Shown here piece by piece: positions 45,126-52,853 of a stretch of 64,000 nt of DNA. The notes under the pieces are model-generated. The model saw only the letters and a program-made list of their open reading frames with translations, was not told the DNA's origin and did not search any database. The stretch covers positions 23,435 through 87,434 of the forward strand of contig CAZHGD010000008.1 in NCBI GenBank assembly GCA_964531735.1, written 5' to 3'. Each line of letters opens with the position of its first letter. Position 1 is the stretch's first letter. A program made the translations under genes and the position numbers. The DNA is from CAZHGD01 sp964531735 (GTDB lineage Bacteria; Armatimonadota; UBA10988).

Positions 45126-45875
45126 CTACCAGTTGGAGTTCGGTGGCGCGCCCCAGCCGGCCGGAGTCTGGGCCTCGTCGTCGGGTACCGAGTACATCGC
45201 CGGCCGCGTAGCGCCGGGGCCGAGGCACTTGACGTGCCCGTCCATGAACAGCACGTTCTGCTGGCCGTTGTGGCGCTTGTTGCCGACGTTCATGAACGAC
45301 TCGAGGTGGTTGGGCGACCAGAACTCGTTGGCGTTGCCCTCAATCACCGAGATGGTGGTCGACGGCAGGACCACGTCGGCCAAGGACGTGCCCGGGTAGT
45401 GCGGTCCGTTGTGGCTGTACGCCGGCGTGGCCCAGGGCGACAGGTTCGAGACGCAGTTGCTCCAGTTGTAGATCCAGTTCCACGCGTAGCTGAGGTGCCA
45501 GACACCGTTGTAGTAGTCGACGTTCAGCGGCGAGGCCCAGGTGGCCAGACCGGGGCTGCCGGACTGGCTGGGACAGTCGCAGATCTGGACGTTCTTCATG
45601 TACGGTGAGCACAGCGAGAACGAGAACAGCAGCAGGCCATCGGGCATGGCGATGTAGACGGGCACGACCTTCTCGTCATAGTCGGCGCTGTACTGGTGCT
45701 CGGCCAGTCCGACCTGCTTGAGGTTGCTCAGGCAGCTCGACTGGCGCGCTTTCTCGCGGGCCTTGGCGAACACGGGGAACAGAATCGCCGCCAGAATCGC
45801 GATGATGGCGATGACCACGAGCAGCTCAATCAGCGTGAAGGCGAACCGCCGTCCACGCGTGCGCGGGTGTTGCAT
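45126..45875 (-). CDS. Prepilin-like protein with H-X9-DG motif (249 aa)
   Basis: Paralogue of the 8192-8824 product. The leader ends before FTLIELLVVIAIIAILAAIL, followed by FPVFAKAREKARQSSCLSNL. The H-X9-DG motif is present (His in KRHNGQQ, DG in FMDGHVK). Several Trp and Cys residues fill the variable middle. The ATG at 45875 is chosen because AGGAGGAG precedes it; the longer frame to 45935 has no such site. Such proteins occur in many copies per genome in Armatimonadota and are presumed to be pseudopilins or surface proteins. The stop is 26 bases from the inverted repeat ending at 45099. Confidence 0.93.
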   Translation of the reverse strand: MQHPRTRGRRFAFTLIELLVVIAIIAILAAILFPVFAKAREKARQSSCLSNLKQVGLAEHQYSADYDEKVVPVYIAMPDGLLLFSFSLCSPYMKNVQICDCPSQSGSPGLATWASPLNVDYYNGVWHLSYAWNWIYNWSNCVSNLSPWATPAYSHNGPHYPGTSLADVVLPSTTISVIEGNANEFWSPNHLESFMNVGNKRHNGQQNVLFMDGHVKCLGPGATRPAMYSVPDDEAQTPAGWGAPPNSNW

Positions 45876-46052
45876 TGAGGCTCCTCCTGCACGGCCACCG
45901 GCCGGGCCGGTCGACCGACACGGTGAGGCTAACACGTGCCGCGACCGAGTTCAACCGTGGCGCGGTGGCGCGAGACCGGGCGCGGTACCATCGGCGCCCA
46001 CGCTCGCGGCGTGGCGGCGCGGATAGTTAGGTATACTGTCCCCAAGCGTGGC

Positions 46053-46082
46053 TTGACCGGGTTTTGCGCGCTGCGGTACAAT
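46053..46082 (+). promoter_or_regulatory. Sigma-70 promoter of the riboswitch-transporter unit
   Basis: TTGACC (46053-46058), 18 bases, TACAAT (46077-46082). The predicted start near 46089 coincides with the first base of the riboswitch. The 400-base gap 45876-46275 also holds a TATACT at 46032-46037 without a -35; otherwise it holds only the promoter, aptamer and SD region. Confidence 0.8.
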
Positions 46083-46088
46083 CGCCCT

Positions 46089-46178
46089 ATCAGAGCAGGC
46101 GGCGCCCCGGGCAGTTGGGGCGTCAGCCGGGCCCCGATGTTGTGGGCAGCAGGTTGCCTATGGCCCTGCGGGACTGAC
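46089..46178 (+). promoter_or_regulatory. NiCo (czcD) riboswitch aptamer
   Basis: The conserved blocks of the NiCo riboswitch occur in order. CAGAGCAGGC is at 46091-46100. CGCCCC/GGGGCG forms the P2 stem (46103-46108, 46117-46122). TCAGCCGGGC is at 46123-46132. GGCAGCAG is at 46145-46152. A P4 stem CAGG..GCC/GGC.CCTG follows, and GCGGGACTG closes at 46168-46176. P1 pairs TCAG (46090-46093) with CTGA (46074+100, i.e. 46174-46177). This class binds Co2+ and Ni2+ (Fe2+ has also been proposed) cooperatively and turns on efflux genes. The gene downstream is a cation diffusion facilitator, exactly the known partner. The match was made by eye to the remembered consensus. Confidence 0.88.
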
Positions 46179-46213
46179 TGAACAGCCCCGTGGGGCCGTC
46201 CTCTCGACGAGCC

Positions 46214-46270
46214 CCAAGTGGAACGATGGCGAGGCCGTCGGCGCCGTGTGCGTCGCGGCGCACTTGGAGG
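46214..46270 (+). promoter_or_regulatory. Candidate Shine-Dalgarno sequestering helix
   Basis: CCAAGTG (46214-46220) is perfectly complementary to CACTTGG (46261-46267), whose last two bases are the first of the GGAGG ribosome site (46266-46270). GTGCG/CGCAC pairs inside. No T-run follows the aptamer, so control may be on translation initiation rather than transcription termination. This is inference from base pairing only. Confidence 0.5.
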
Positions 46271-46275
46271 TTCGG

Positions 46276-47184
46276 ATGAGCGAGACGGCTTATGCCGCCG
46301 ACGCCGCAGCCGCGGCGGAGAAGCGTTGGGTGGCCGCCACCTCGGTGGCGGGCGCGGTGTTGTTGACCGGCACCAAGCTGGTGGTCGGCCTGGCCACCCG
46401 CAGCCTGGGCCTGCTGTCCGAGGCCGCGCACTCCGCCCTCGACCTCATCGCGGCCCTGGTCACCTTCTTCGCCGTCCGCCTGGCCGACACTCCACCGGAT
46501 CGTGAGCACCGCTATGGTCACGGCAAGGTCGAGAACATCTCGGCGCTGATCGAGACGCTGCTGCTGCTGCTGACCTGCGCCTGGATCGTCCGCGAGGCCG
46601 TGCTGCGGCTGTGCTGGCGAACCGTCGAGGTCGAGGCCACCTGGTGGTCGTTCGGCGTCATCGTGCTGTCCATCGTGGTGGACGTGTCGCGCTCGCGCGC
46701 GCTGATGCGTGTGGCCAAGAAGTACGACAGCCAGGCGCTGGAGGCCGACGCGCTACACTTCTCCACCGACATTTGGAGCTCGGTGGTGGTCCTGATCGGC
46801 CTGGGCCTGGTCAAGGCCGGCGAAGTGACCGGGCGAGCGGAGCTGTTCGGGCGCGCCGACGCGTTGGCCGCCTTGGGTGTGGCCGTGATCGTCGTGGTGG
46901 TCAGTTGCCAGCTCGGGCGACGCACCCTCGACGCCTTACTCGACCGGGCGCCCGACGGCACCATCGCCGCCGCCGAGGCCGCGGCACGGGCGGTGCCCGG
47001 GGTGGTCTACTGCCGCCGCGTACGCGTCCGGCAGTCCGGGGCCAACCTGTTTGTCGACATCATCGTGGGTGTGCGGCGTGATGCGTCGCTCGCCGACGGC
47101 CACCGCATCGCCGAGGCGGTCGAAGCCGACATTCGGGCCGCGCTCGGCGCGGCTGACGTGATGGTTCATGTCGACCCGGCCTGA
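46276..47184 (+). CDS. Cation diffusion facilitator (CDF) metal efflux transporter (302 aa)
   Basis: An inner-membrane divalent-metal:H+ antiporter. About six membrane helices are followed by a cytoplasmic ferredoxin-like domain (residues of about 205-302). The transport site is formed by His52 and Asp56 in HSALD (TM2) and His161 and Asp165 in HFSTD (TM5). This HD-HD arrangement is typical of Zn/Co-type CDFs. REHRYGHGKVENI is the family signature after TM2. The ATG at 46276 lies five bases after GGAGG. An in-frame GTG at 46246 lies inside the leader and is rejected. Control by the NiCo riboswitch suggests cobalt, nickel or iron as the physiological signal and substrate. Confidence 0.95.
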   Translation: MSETAYAADAAAAAEKRWVAATSVAGAVLLTGTKLVVGLATRSLGLLSEAAHSALDLIAALVTFFAVRLADTPPDREHRYGHGKVENISALIETLLLLLTCAWIVREAVLRLCWRTVEVEATWWSFGVIVLSIVVDVSRSRALMRVAKKYDSQALEADALHFSTDIWSSVVVLIGLGLVKAGEVTGRAELFGRADALAALGVAVIVVVVSCQLGRRTLDALLDRAPDGTIAAAEAAARAVPGVVYCRRVRVRQSGANLFVDIIVGVRRDASLADGHRIAEAVEADIRAALGAADVMVHVDPA

Positions 47185-47244
47185 GTCGCCAACGCAGGAA
47201 CCGGCCCGCGCGCGGCCAACCCGGCCGGCGCAGAGGTAGCCGCC

Positions 47245-48468
47245 ATGGAGGCCCGCGCCGAACGTGACCTGCTGCGCGCGTTGGCGCGGCAATACCTGGA
47301 AGTCTGCGCCCAGCCGGTGCAGGCCGAGCGGCGCGACCGCTGGCGCCGGCACAACAGCCTGCTGGGCGACCGGCCGCTGATCTACATGCGCGCCTTCGCG
47401 TTCGGCGAGCTCGCCGAATCGCAGTGCCGCTGCGAGGATCCGTTCGCCCGGGGCTACGAGTGGTTCTTCCGGCACCAGTTGTACTGGGCCTCGCTCGACG
47501 ATGATTCGATCTTCGAGCCCTGGGTGACGCTCAATGCGGCACACCGCTACACGGGGTGGGGGCTGGCCAGCCGCCGCGTGCAACCGGCGCAGGCGGGCGG
47601 CGCCTACAAGGACGAGCCCGCGCTGCGCGAGCCGAACGACCTGGCGCGGCTCCGGCCCCCGCGCCACGAGATCGATGAAGCCGCCACCGCCCGACTGGCC
47701 GACCGGTTGCACGACCTGCTCGGCGACCTGCTGCCGATCAACCTCGACCGTGGTCCGGCCTACCGCATGTGGACCGGCGACATCTCCACCGATCTGGGCC
47801 ATCTGCGCGGCATCGAGCATCTGGCGCTCGACATGATGGACCGGCCCGAGTGGCTGCACGAGGTGGTCGGGTTCATGTCGGCGGGCATCTTGCGTTGCCA
47901 CCAGCAGGCCGAGGAGGCCGGCGACTGGGGCCTCGGCGCGCACCAGAACCAGGCCATGCCGTACGCCGAGGAGCTGGCCGATCCGGCGCCCAACCACAAC
48001 CGCGTGCGTCGCCGCGAGTTGTGGGGCTACATGGCCTCGCAGGAGTACACGGTCTGCTCACCCGCGCAGTTCGAGGAGTTCCTGTTCCGCTACCAGCGGC
48101 CCATCCTGGAGCACTTCGGCCTGGTCGCCTACGGGTGCTGCGAAGACCTGACGCACAAGATCGGCGTGCTGCGGCAGTTGCCGAATCTGCGGCGCATCGC
48201 CGTGTCGCCGTTTGCCGACGTGGCGCGCTGCGCCGAGCAGATCCAGCGCGACTACGTGTTCAGCTATCGTCCGAGCCCGGCCGACATGGTCGGCTACGGG
48301 TTCGACGCGGACCGCGTGCGACGCATCCTCAAGGCCGACCTGCAGGCCTGCCGCCAGTGCCACGTCGACCTCACACTCAAGGATGTGGAGACGGTACAGG
48401 GCGACAGCGACCGCCCGCGGCGCTGGGTGGCGCTGGCCCGGCAGGTGATCGACGAGGTCTACGGCTGA
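47245..48468 (+). CDS. Uroporphyrinogen decarboxylase-fold protein, divergent (407 aa)
   Basis: A more distant URO-D-superfamily member. Helpful marks are RPLIYMRAFAFGE near the N-terminus, an internal MWTGDISTDLGHLRGIEHLAL, and the Cys-Cys-containing VAYGCCEDLTHKIGVLRQL followed by RRIAVSPFADV, which is the usual C-terminal barrel wording. The Cys pair and nearby His are where zinc sits in corrinoid methyltransferase relatives (inference). AGAGG lies eight bases before the ATG. It is 60 bases downstream of the CDF gene, so the riboswitch transcript could reach it. Its stop overlaps the tail of the histidine kinase gene by ten bases on the opposite strand. Confidence 0.8.
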   Translation: MEARAERDLLRALARQYLEVCAQPVQAERRDRWRRHNSLLGDRPLIYMRAFAFGELAESQCRCEDPFARGYEWFFRHQLYWASLDDDSIFEPWVTLNAAHRYTGWGLASRRVQPAQAGGAYKDEPALREPNDLARLRPPRHEIDEAATARLADRLHDLLGDLLPINLDRGPAYRMWTGDISTDLGHLRGIEHLALDMMDRPEWLHEVVGFMSAGILRCHQQAEEAGDWGLGAHQNQAMPYAEELADPAPNHNRVRRRELWGYMASQEYTVCSPAQFEEFLFRYQRPILEHFGLVAYGCCEDLTHKIGVLRQLPNLRRIAVSPFADVARCAEQIQRDYVFSYRPSPADMVGYGFDADRVRRILKADLQACRQCHVDLTLKDVETVQGDSDRPRRWVALARQVIDEVYG

Positions 48469-51400
48469 GTCGGCGGCCCGAGCACGTCGCGCAGTCGTTG
48501 CGCCAGGTTGGCCATGGTGTAGGGCTTGCCGACAAAGTTCAGGCTCTCTTCCACGACGCCGTGGTGGACGATCACATCTTCGGTGTAGCCGGAGGTGAAC
48601 AGGACCCGCATCTCCGGCTGCATCACCAGCAGTCGCTCGGCGAGTTCGCGGCCGTTCATGCCGGGCATGACCACATCGGTCATCAGCAAGTCGATGCGGC
48701 CCTGGTAGCGCTCGACCATCATGAACGCCTCGCCGCCGTTGGCCGCGTGCAGCACGTGGTAACCGAGGCGCTTGAGAATCATCAGCGCCAGGTCGCGCAC
48801 ACTCGCTTCGTCCTCGACCAGCAGCACCGTCTCGGTCCCGCGCGGCAGTTCGGCGACCGGTTTCTCCTTTAGCAGTTCGGTGGCGGCCTCGTCGACGCGC
48901 GGCAGGTAGATCTTGAAGGTGGAGCCGAGGCCCACCTCGGAGTAGACCTCGATTGCGCCGCCGGCCTGTCTGACCGTGCCGAAGATGGTGGCCAGGCCCA
49001 GCCCGGTACCGCGGCCCTTGGGCTTGGTGGTGAAGAAGGGCTCGAACAGGTGTTGTTTGGTGTGGTCGTCCATGCCGGTGCCGGTGTCGCTGACGGCCAG
49101 CAGGACGTACGGTCCGGGCTGGACCTGGGCGTGCGCGTCGCAGTAGGCGTCGTCGAGGTCGAGGTTGGCGGTCTGGATGATCAGCTTGCCGCCGTCGGGC
49201 ATGGCGTCACGGGCGTTGACCGCCAGGTTGACCAGGACGTGCTCGAACTGGCCGGGATCGACCTTCACCGATCCCAGGTCGCCGCCGAGCTTGGTCTGGA
49301 CGACCACGTCCTCACCGATCAAGCGGGCCAGCATCCGCCGCATGTTCTCGACCAGGTCGTTGAGGTTGAGCACCTTCGGCTCGATGATCTGCCGGCGCGA
49401 GAAGGCCAGGAGCTGGCGGGTGAGTGAGGCCGCACTGTCGGAAGCCTGGAGCACCTCGTCGAGGTAGACCGTCAGCGGATCGGCGTCGCTCAGTTCCAGC
49501 AGGGCCAGTTCGATGTTGCCGTTGATGGTGGTCAGCAGGTTGTTGAAGTGGTGCGCGACGCCACCGGCGAGGCGACCGACGGCTTCCATCTTCATGGCCT
49601 GCTGCAACTGATCCTGCAGCCGCTCACGTTCGGCTTCGTCTTCGCGGCGCGCGGTCAGGTCGCGGCCGACCACCACCAGACCGCGGCGCGAACCGTCCTC
49701 GTTGAACAGCGGCACCTTGATGATGTCGAAGACCATCTCACCGCCGTCCGGCTGCGCAATCACCTCATCGCGGCGGCGTGTCGCCCGGGCGGCCCAGGCG
49801 GCCTCGTCGGTGAGGCGGCAGACCTCGAAGGTGTCGCGGTGGAACGGGTTGAGCTCGGCCAGCTCACGGTCGCCGCGCCCGTGGTAGGGCAAGCCGGTCA
49901 GGCCGAACAGGTGCAGGCAGTAGTCGTTGGCCTCCAGCCACCGGCCCTCGCCGTCCTTGAAGATGATGATGTCCGGCATCGCGTTGATCAGCGTGCGCAG
50001 ACGCTCTTCGCTGACGGCCAGCGCCGCTGCGGCTCGCCGCGGCTCGCTGATGTCGCGGATCACCTCAATCGCGCCGGTGCGGTTGCCGGCCTGATCGTAG
50101 AGCGGTGAGGCGACGCCCCACAGGTGAACGTGGTCGGCGCCGTTCAGTTGCTCGACACAGGTCTCGGCGTAGATCTTGTCACCCACCCGGCGCACGAAGT
50201 CGTACTTGGCCTCCAGTTCGGCGGTCGAGTAGTCGACCAGGTCGATGAGAATCGGGCGCCGCTGGCCATAGAACGGGAGGGCGTAGGCATGGTCGCCCTG
50301 TCCGAGCAGGTCCTCGGCCCTGGCGCCGGTGAGCTGCTCCATGGCATGGTTCCAGGCCACCACGCGGCGATCACTGTCGATGACCAGCGTCGGGTCCGGC
50401 AGGAACTCGACGATGTCGTGCAGGCGCTGCAGCGTTTCGCGGAGTTGGGCCTCGGCCCGGTTACGGTCGGTGATGTCCTGCAGCATGGCCACATAGCCCG
50501 CACTGTGGTCGTTCGGATCGAGCAGCGTCAGGCGGATGTTGACATCGACCACGCTGCCATCCTTGCGCCGCAACTGGGCATCGCCGGTAACGACGTCGGC
50601 GCCGGCGTCCAGGTCGCGCAGCAGGTCGCCGATCCGGTCGTACTCCTCCTGCGACACGAACAGACTGCGCGTTGGCTTGCCGATCAGCTCCTCGACGGGG
50701 TAGCCGAACAGGCGGCCCATGGTGGCGTTGGCCTGGTAGCAGATGCGGTCGCGCGTCAGCGTGATGCCGACCGAGGCGGCCCGCAACATGCTGCTCAGCT
50801 CGGTCTCGCTACGGCGGAGGGCCTCGGTCACGCGCCGCCGCTCGGCGGCCTCGTAGCACAACGAGACCACGGTGGCCATGGTGGTGGCCAGGCGTTCCTC
50901 TTCGGGCAGCCACTGGCGCTGGGTACCGACGTGCTCGAAGCTCAGGATGCCACCGATCCGGTCGTGCAGCCACACCGGGGCGTCGAGCAGCGAGCAGATG
51001 CCGTACTCGGCGTAGTAACTGGCCGGCACTTCGCGCGTCCGCGCGTCGGTCGTCACGTCGCTGGCGGCGATGACCTGGCCCTTGCGATGGCTGGCCGTGT
51101 AGGTGGGAAAGGCGCCGCTGTCCAGCTCCAGGCCGCCGCTGTGCCGGTGCGGCGTGTGCTCGTAGACGTCGACGCAGTGCAGCGCGGCGTAGTCTTCAGA
51201 GTAGAGCCAGACACTGACCCGCTCGGTGCCGATGACCTGTGAGCATGCCTCGGTCACCCGTTGGACTGCCTCTTGCAGGTCACCGGCCATCAGCGAGCCG
51301 TCGGCGATGAGCGACAGGAACACGGTGGCCTGGCGCTGGTAGAAGTCGTGGCGCAACCGCTGTTCGGTCTCGCTCCGCTTGCGCTCGGTGATATCGCGCA

Positions 51401-52628
51401 CCACCGCGGTGACTTTGCGCTGGTCGTTGATCTGCGCGGCCGACAACGACAGCTCCACCGGGAAGGTGTGCCCGTCGTGGTGTTTGGCGAGCAGTTCGAC
51501 CACTTGCCCCACGGCTGCGCCCTGTCCGGTCTGTTGGAACCGGGCAAAGCCGCTGGAGAACTGGGCGCGATGGTTGTCGGCCATGACCAGGTCGTGAACC
51601 GCCCGGCCCAGCGCGTCGGCGCTGGAGTAGCCGAACATCGCCTCGGCCGCCGGATTCCAGTACTCGACGAGGCCCTCATGGTCGACGGTGATGACGGCGT
51701 CGAGCAGCGAATCGCTGACGGTGCGCAAGTGCTCGGCCACTTGACGCGCCTGCTCCTCGGCCTGTTGGCGGGCCGTGATGTCCAGCGCGATGCCGACCAC
51801 GCACTCGTGCCCACCGACGTCCACGCGCACGCCGGCGCAGTAGCACGGCAGCTCCTGGCCGTCGGGGCCACACAAGGTCACTTCGGAGCTGCCTTCGCCG
51901 GTCTCGTAGGCGTGCTCGACCGCGGCGCTGGCGACCGACCGGTCGCCCGGCTGGATGGTCTCCAGCGCCGTGATCTGCGACAGTTGCTCATCGGTCCAGC
52001 CGAGCAACTCGCGGAAGCCGCGGTTCCAGCGGACGAAGCGGCCGTGCTCATCGTAGACGTAGGCCAGACCGGGCAGGCTGTCGAAGATGCCGGCGGCCAG
52101 TTGCCGCTCCTCCACGAGTGCCCGTTCGGCCTCCCGGTACGCCGTGATGTCGCGCCCCTCGGGCAGCAGGCAGAAGACCCGGCCCGTCTCGTCGCACACC
52201 GGCTTGAGGGTGAAGTCGATGGTCCGCAGACCCCCGTCGACGGCCAGATGGGTGGTCTCGAAGCGCACCATGGCGCCTTGCGACGCGCGCGTGACCGCCT
52301 CGCGCACCCGGTCCTGCTCGGCGGCGCTGTGCGACCACCATGGCAGCTCCCAGAACAGCCGGCCGACCACTTCGGCCGCCGAGCACCCGACCATCTCGAG
52401 CGCGGTCTGGTTGGCGTGCCACAGCACACCATCGGGTTCGAGGATGCCGGCCAGGTGATCGCCCTGCCCGTAGAGGGCCTGGAACATGGCCTCGTAGCGG
52501 TACTCCGAGGCTTGAGCGGCGGCCCGACTGCGCTCCTGGGCCAACTCCTCGCGCAAGGCGGCCACTTCGGCGCGGAGGCGGCACAGTTCGCTGTCAGCCG
52601 TCGGTTGCTCCGTCGTTTCCTTGCTCAT
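48459..52628 (-). CDS. Hybrid sensor histidine kinase, multi-PAS/GAF with receiver (1389 aa)
   Basis: A cytoplasmic signalling protein without clear membrane segments. After a coiled coil (residues of about 12-45) come several PAS domains, a GAF domain around residues 450-620, three more PAS domains, then HisKA with phospho-acceptor His1026 in GGVAHHFNNLL. The ATPase domain has NARDAMPDGG (N box), DTGTGMD (G1), FFTTK (F) and GRGTGLGL (G2). The C-terminal receiver has Asp1318 in LLMTDVVMPG and the GKPY lysine. The HH in place of the usual HD after the acceptor His is a small oddity. The start at 52628 is the best guess; an ATG seven codons upstream is possible. A TGTTAGCAT extended -10 on the complement strand lies near 52715. 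The output partner is not nearby. Confidence 0.93.
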   Translation of the reverse strand: MSKETTEQPTADSELCRLRAEVAALREELAQERSRAAAQASEYRYEAMFQALYGQGDHLAGILEPDGVLWHANQTALEMVGCSAAEVVGRLFWELPWWSHSAAEQDRVREAVTRASQGAMVRFETTHLAVDGGLRTIDFTLKPVCDETGRVFCLLPEGRDITAYREAERALVEERQLAAGIFDSLPGLAYVYDEHGRFVRWNRGFRELLGWTDEQLSQITALETIQPGDRSVASAAVEHAYETGEGSSEVTLCGPDGQELPCYCAGVRVDVGGHECVVGIALDITARQQAEEQARQVAEHLRTVSDSLLDAVITVDHEGLVEYWNPAAEAMFGYSSADALGRAVHDLVMADNHRAQFSSGFARFQQTGQGAAVGQVVELLAKHHDGHTFPVELSLSAAQINDQRKVTAVVRDITERKRSETEQRLRHDFYQRQATVFLSLIADGSLMAGDLQEAVQRVTEACSQVIGTERVSVWLYSEDYAALHCVDVYEHTPHRHSGGLELDSGAFPTYTASHRKGQVIAASDVTTDARTREVPASYYAEYGICSLLDAPVWLHDRIGGILSFEHVGTQRQWLPEEERLATTMATVVSLCYEAAERRRVTEALRRSETELSSMLRAASVGITLTRDRICYQANATMGRLFGYPVEELIGKPTRSLFVSQEEYDRIGDLLRDLDAGADVVTGDAQLRRKDGSVVDVNIRLTLLDPNDHSAGYVAMLQDITDRNRAEAQLRETLQRLHDIVEFLPDPTLVIDSDRRVVAWNHAMEQLTGARAEDLLGQGDHAYALPFYGQRRPILIDLVDYSTAELEAKYDFVRRVGDKIYAETCVEQLNGADHVHLWGVASPLYDQAGNRTGAIEVIRDISEPRRAAAALAVSEERLRTLINAMPDIIIFKDGEGRWLEANDYCLHLFGLTGLPYHGRGDRELAELNPFHRDTFEVCRLTDEAAWAARATRRRDEVIAQPDGGEMVFDIIKVPLFNEDGSRRGLVVVGRDLTARREDEAERERLQDQLQQAMKMEAVGRLAGGVAHHFNNLLTTINGNIELALLELSDADPLTVYLDEVLQASDSAASLTRQLLAFSRRQIIEPKVLNLNDLVENMRRMLARLIGEDVVVQTKLGGDLGSVKVDPGQFEHVLVNLAVNARDAMPDGGKLIIQTANLDLDDAYCDAHAQVQPGPYVLLAVSDTGTGMDDHTKQHLFEPFFTTKPKGRGTGLGLATIFGTVRQAGGAIEVYSEVGLGSTFKIYLPRVDEAATELLKEKPVAELPRGTETVLLVEDEASVRDLALMILKRLGYHVLHAANGGEAFMMVERYQGRIDLLMTDVVMPGMNGRELAERLLVMQPEMRVLFTSGYTEDVIVHHGVVEESLNFVGKPYTMANLAQRLRDVLGPPTQP

Positions 52629-52853
52629 ACCGCTGCCCACCGGAGCCATCACGCCCACCACGGCGCGGACCCGCCGCCGGAACCTACGCGGCCGCCACGA
52701 CGACCATGCTAACACCAAACGGAGGCGCCTTCCGGGTGCGCATGTTGCGGTGGCTTCACATTGCTCCCGGCGAGTCCGGCGGGCCGACAGGAGCCGGCGC
52801 CGGCGTGTGGAAGCAACCTTGTAGTCACCTGCGCACCACCAGAGGAGTACTGC

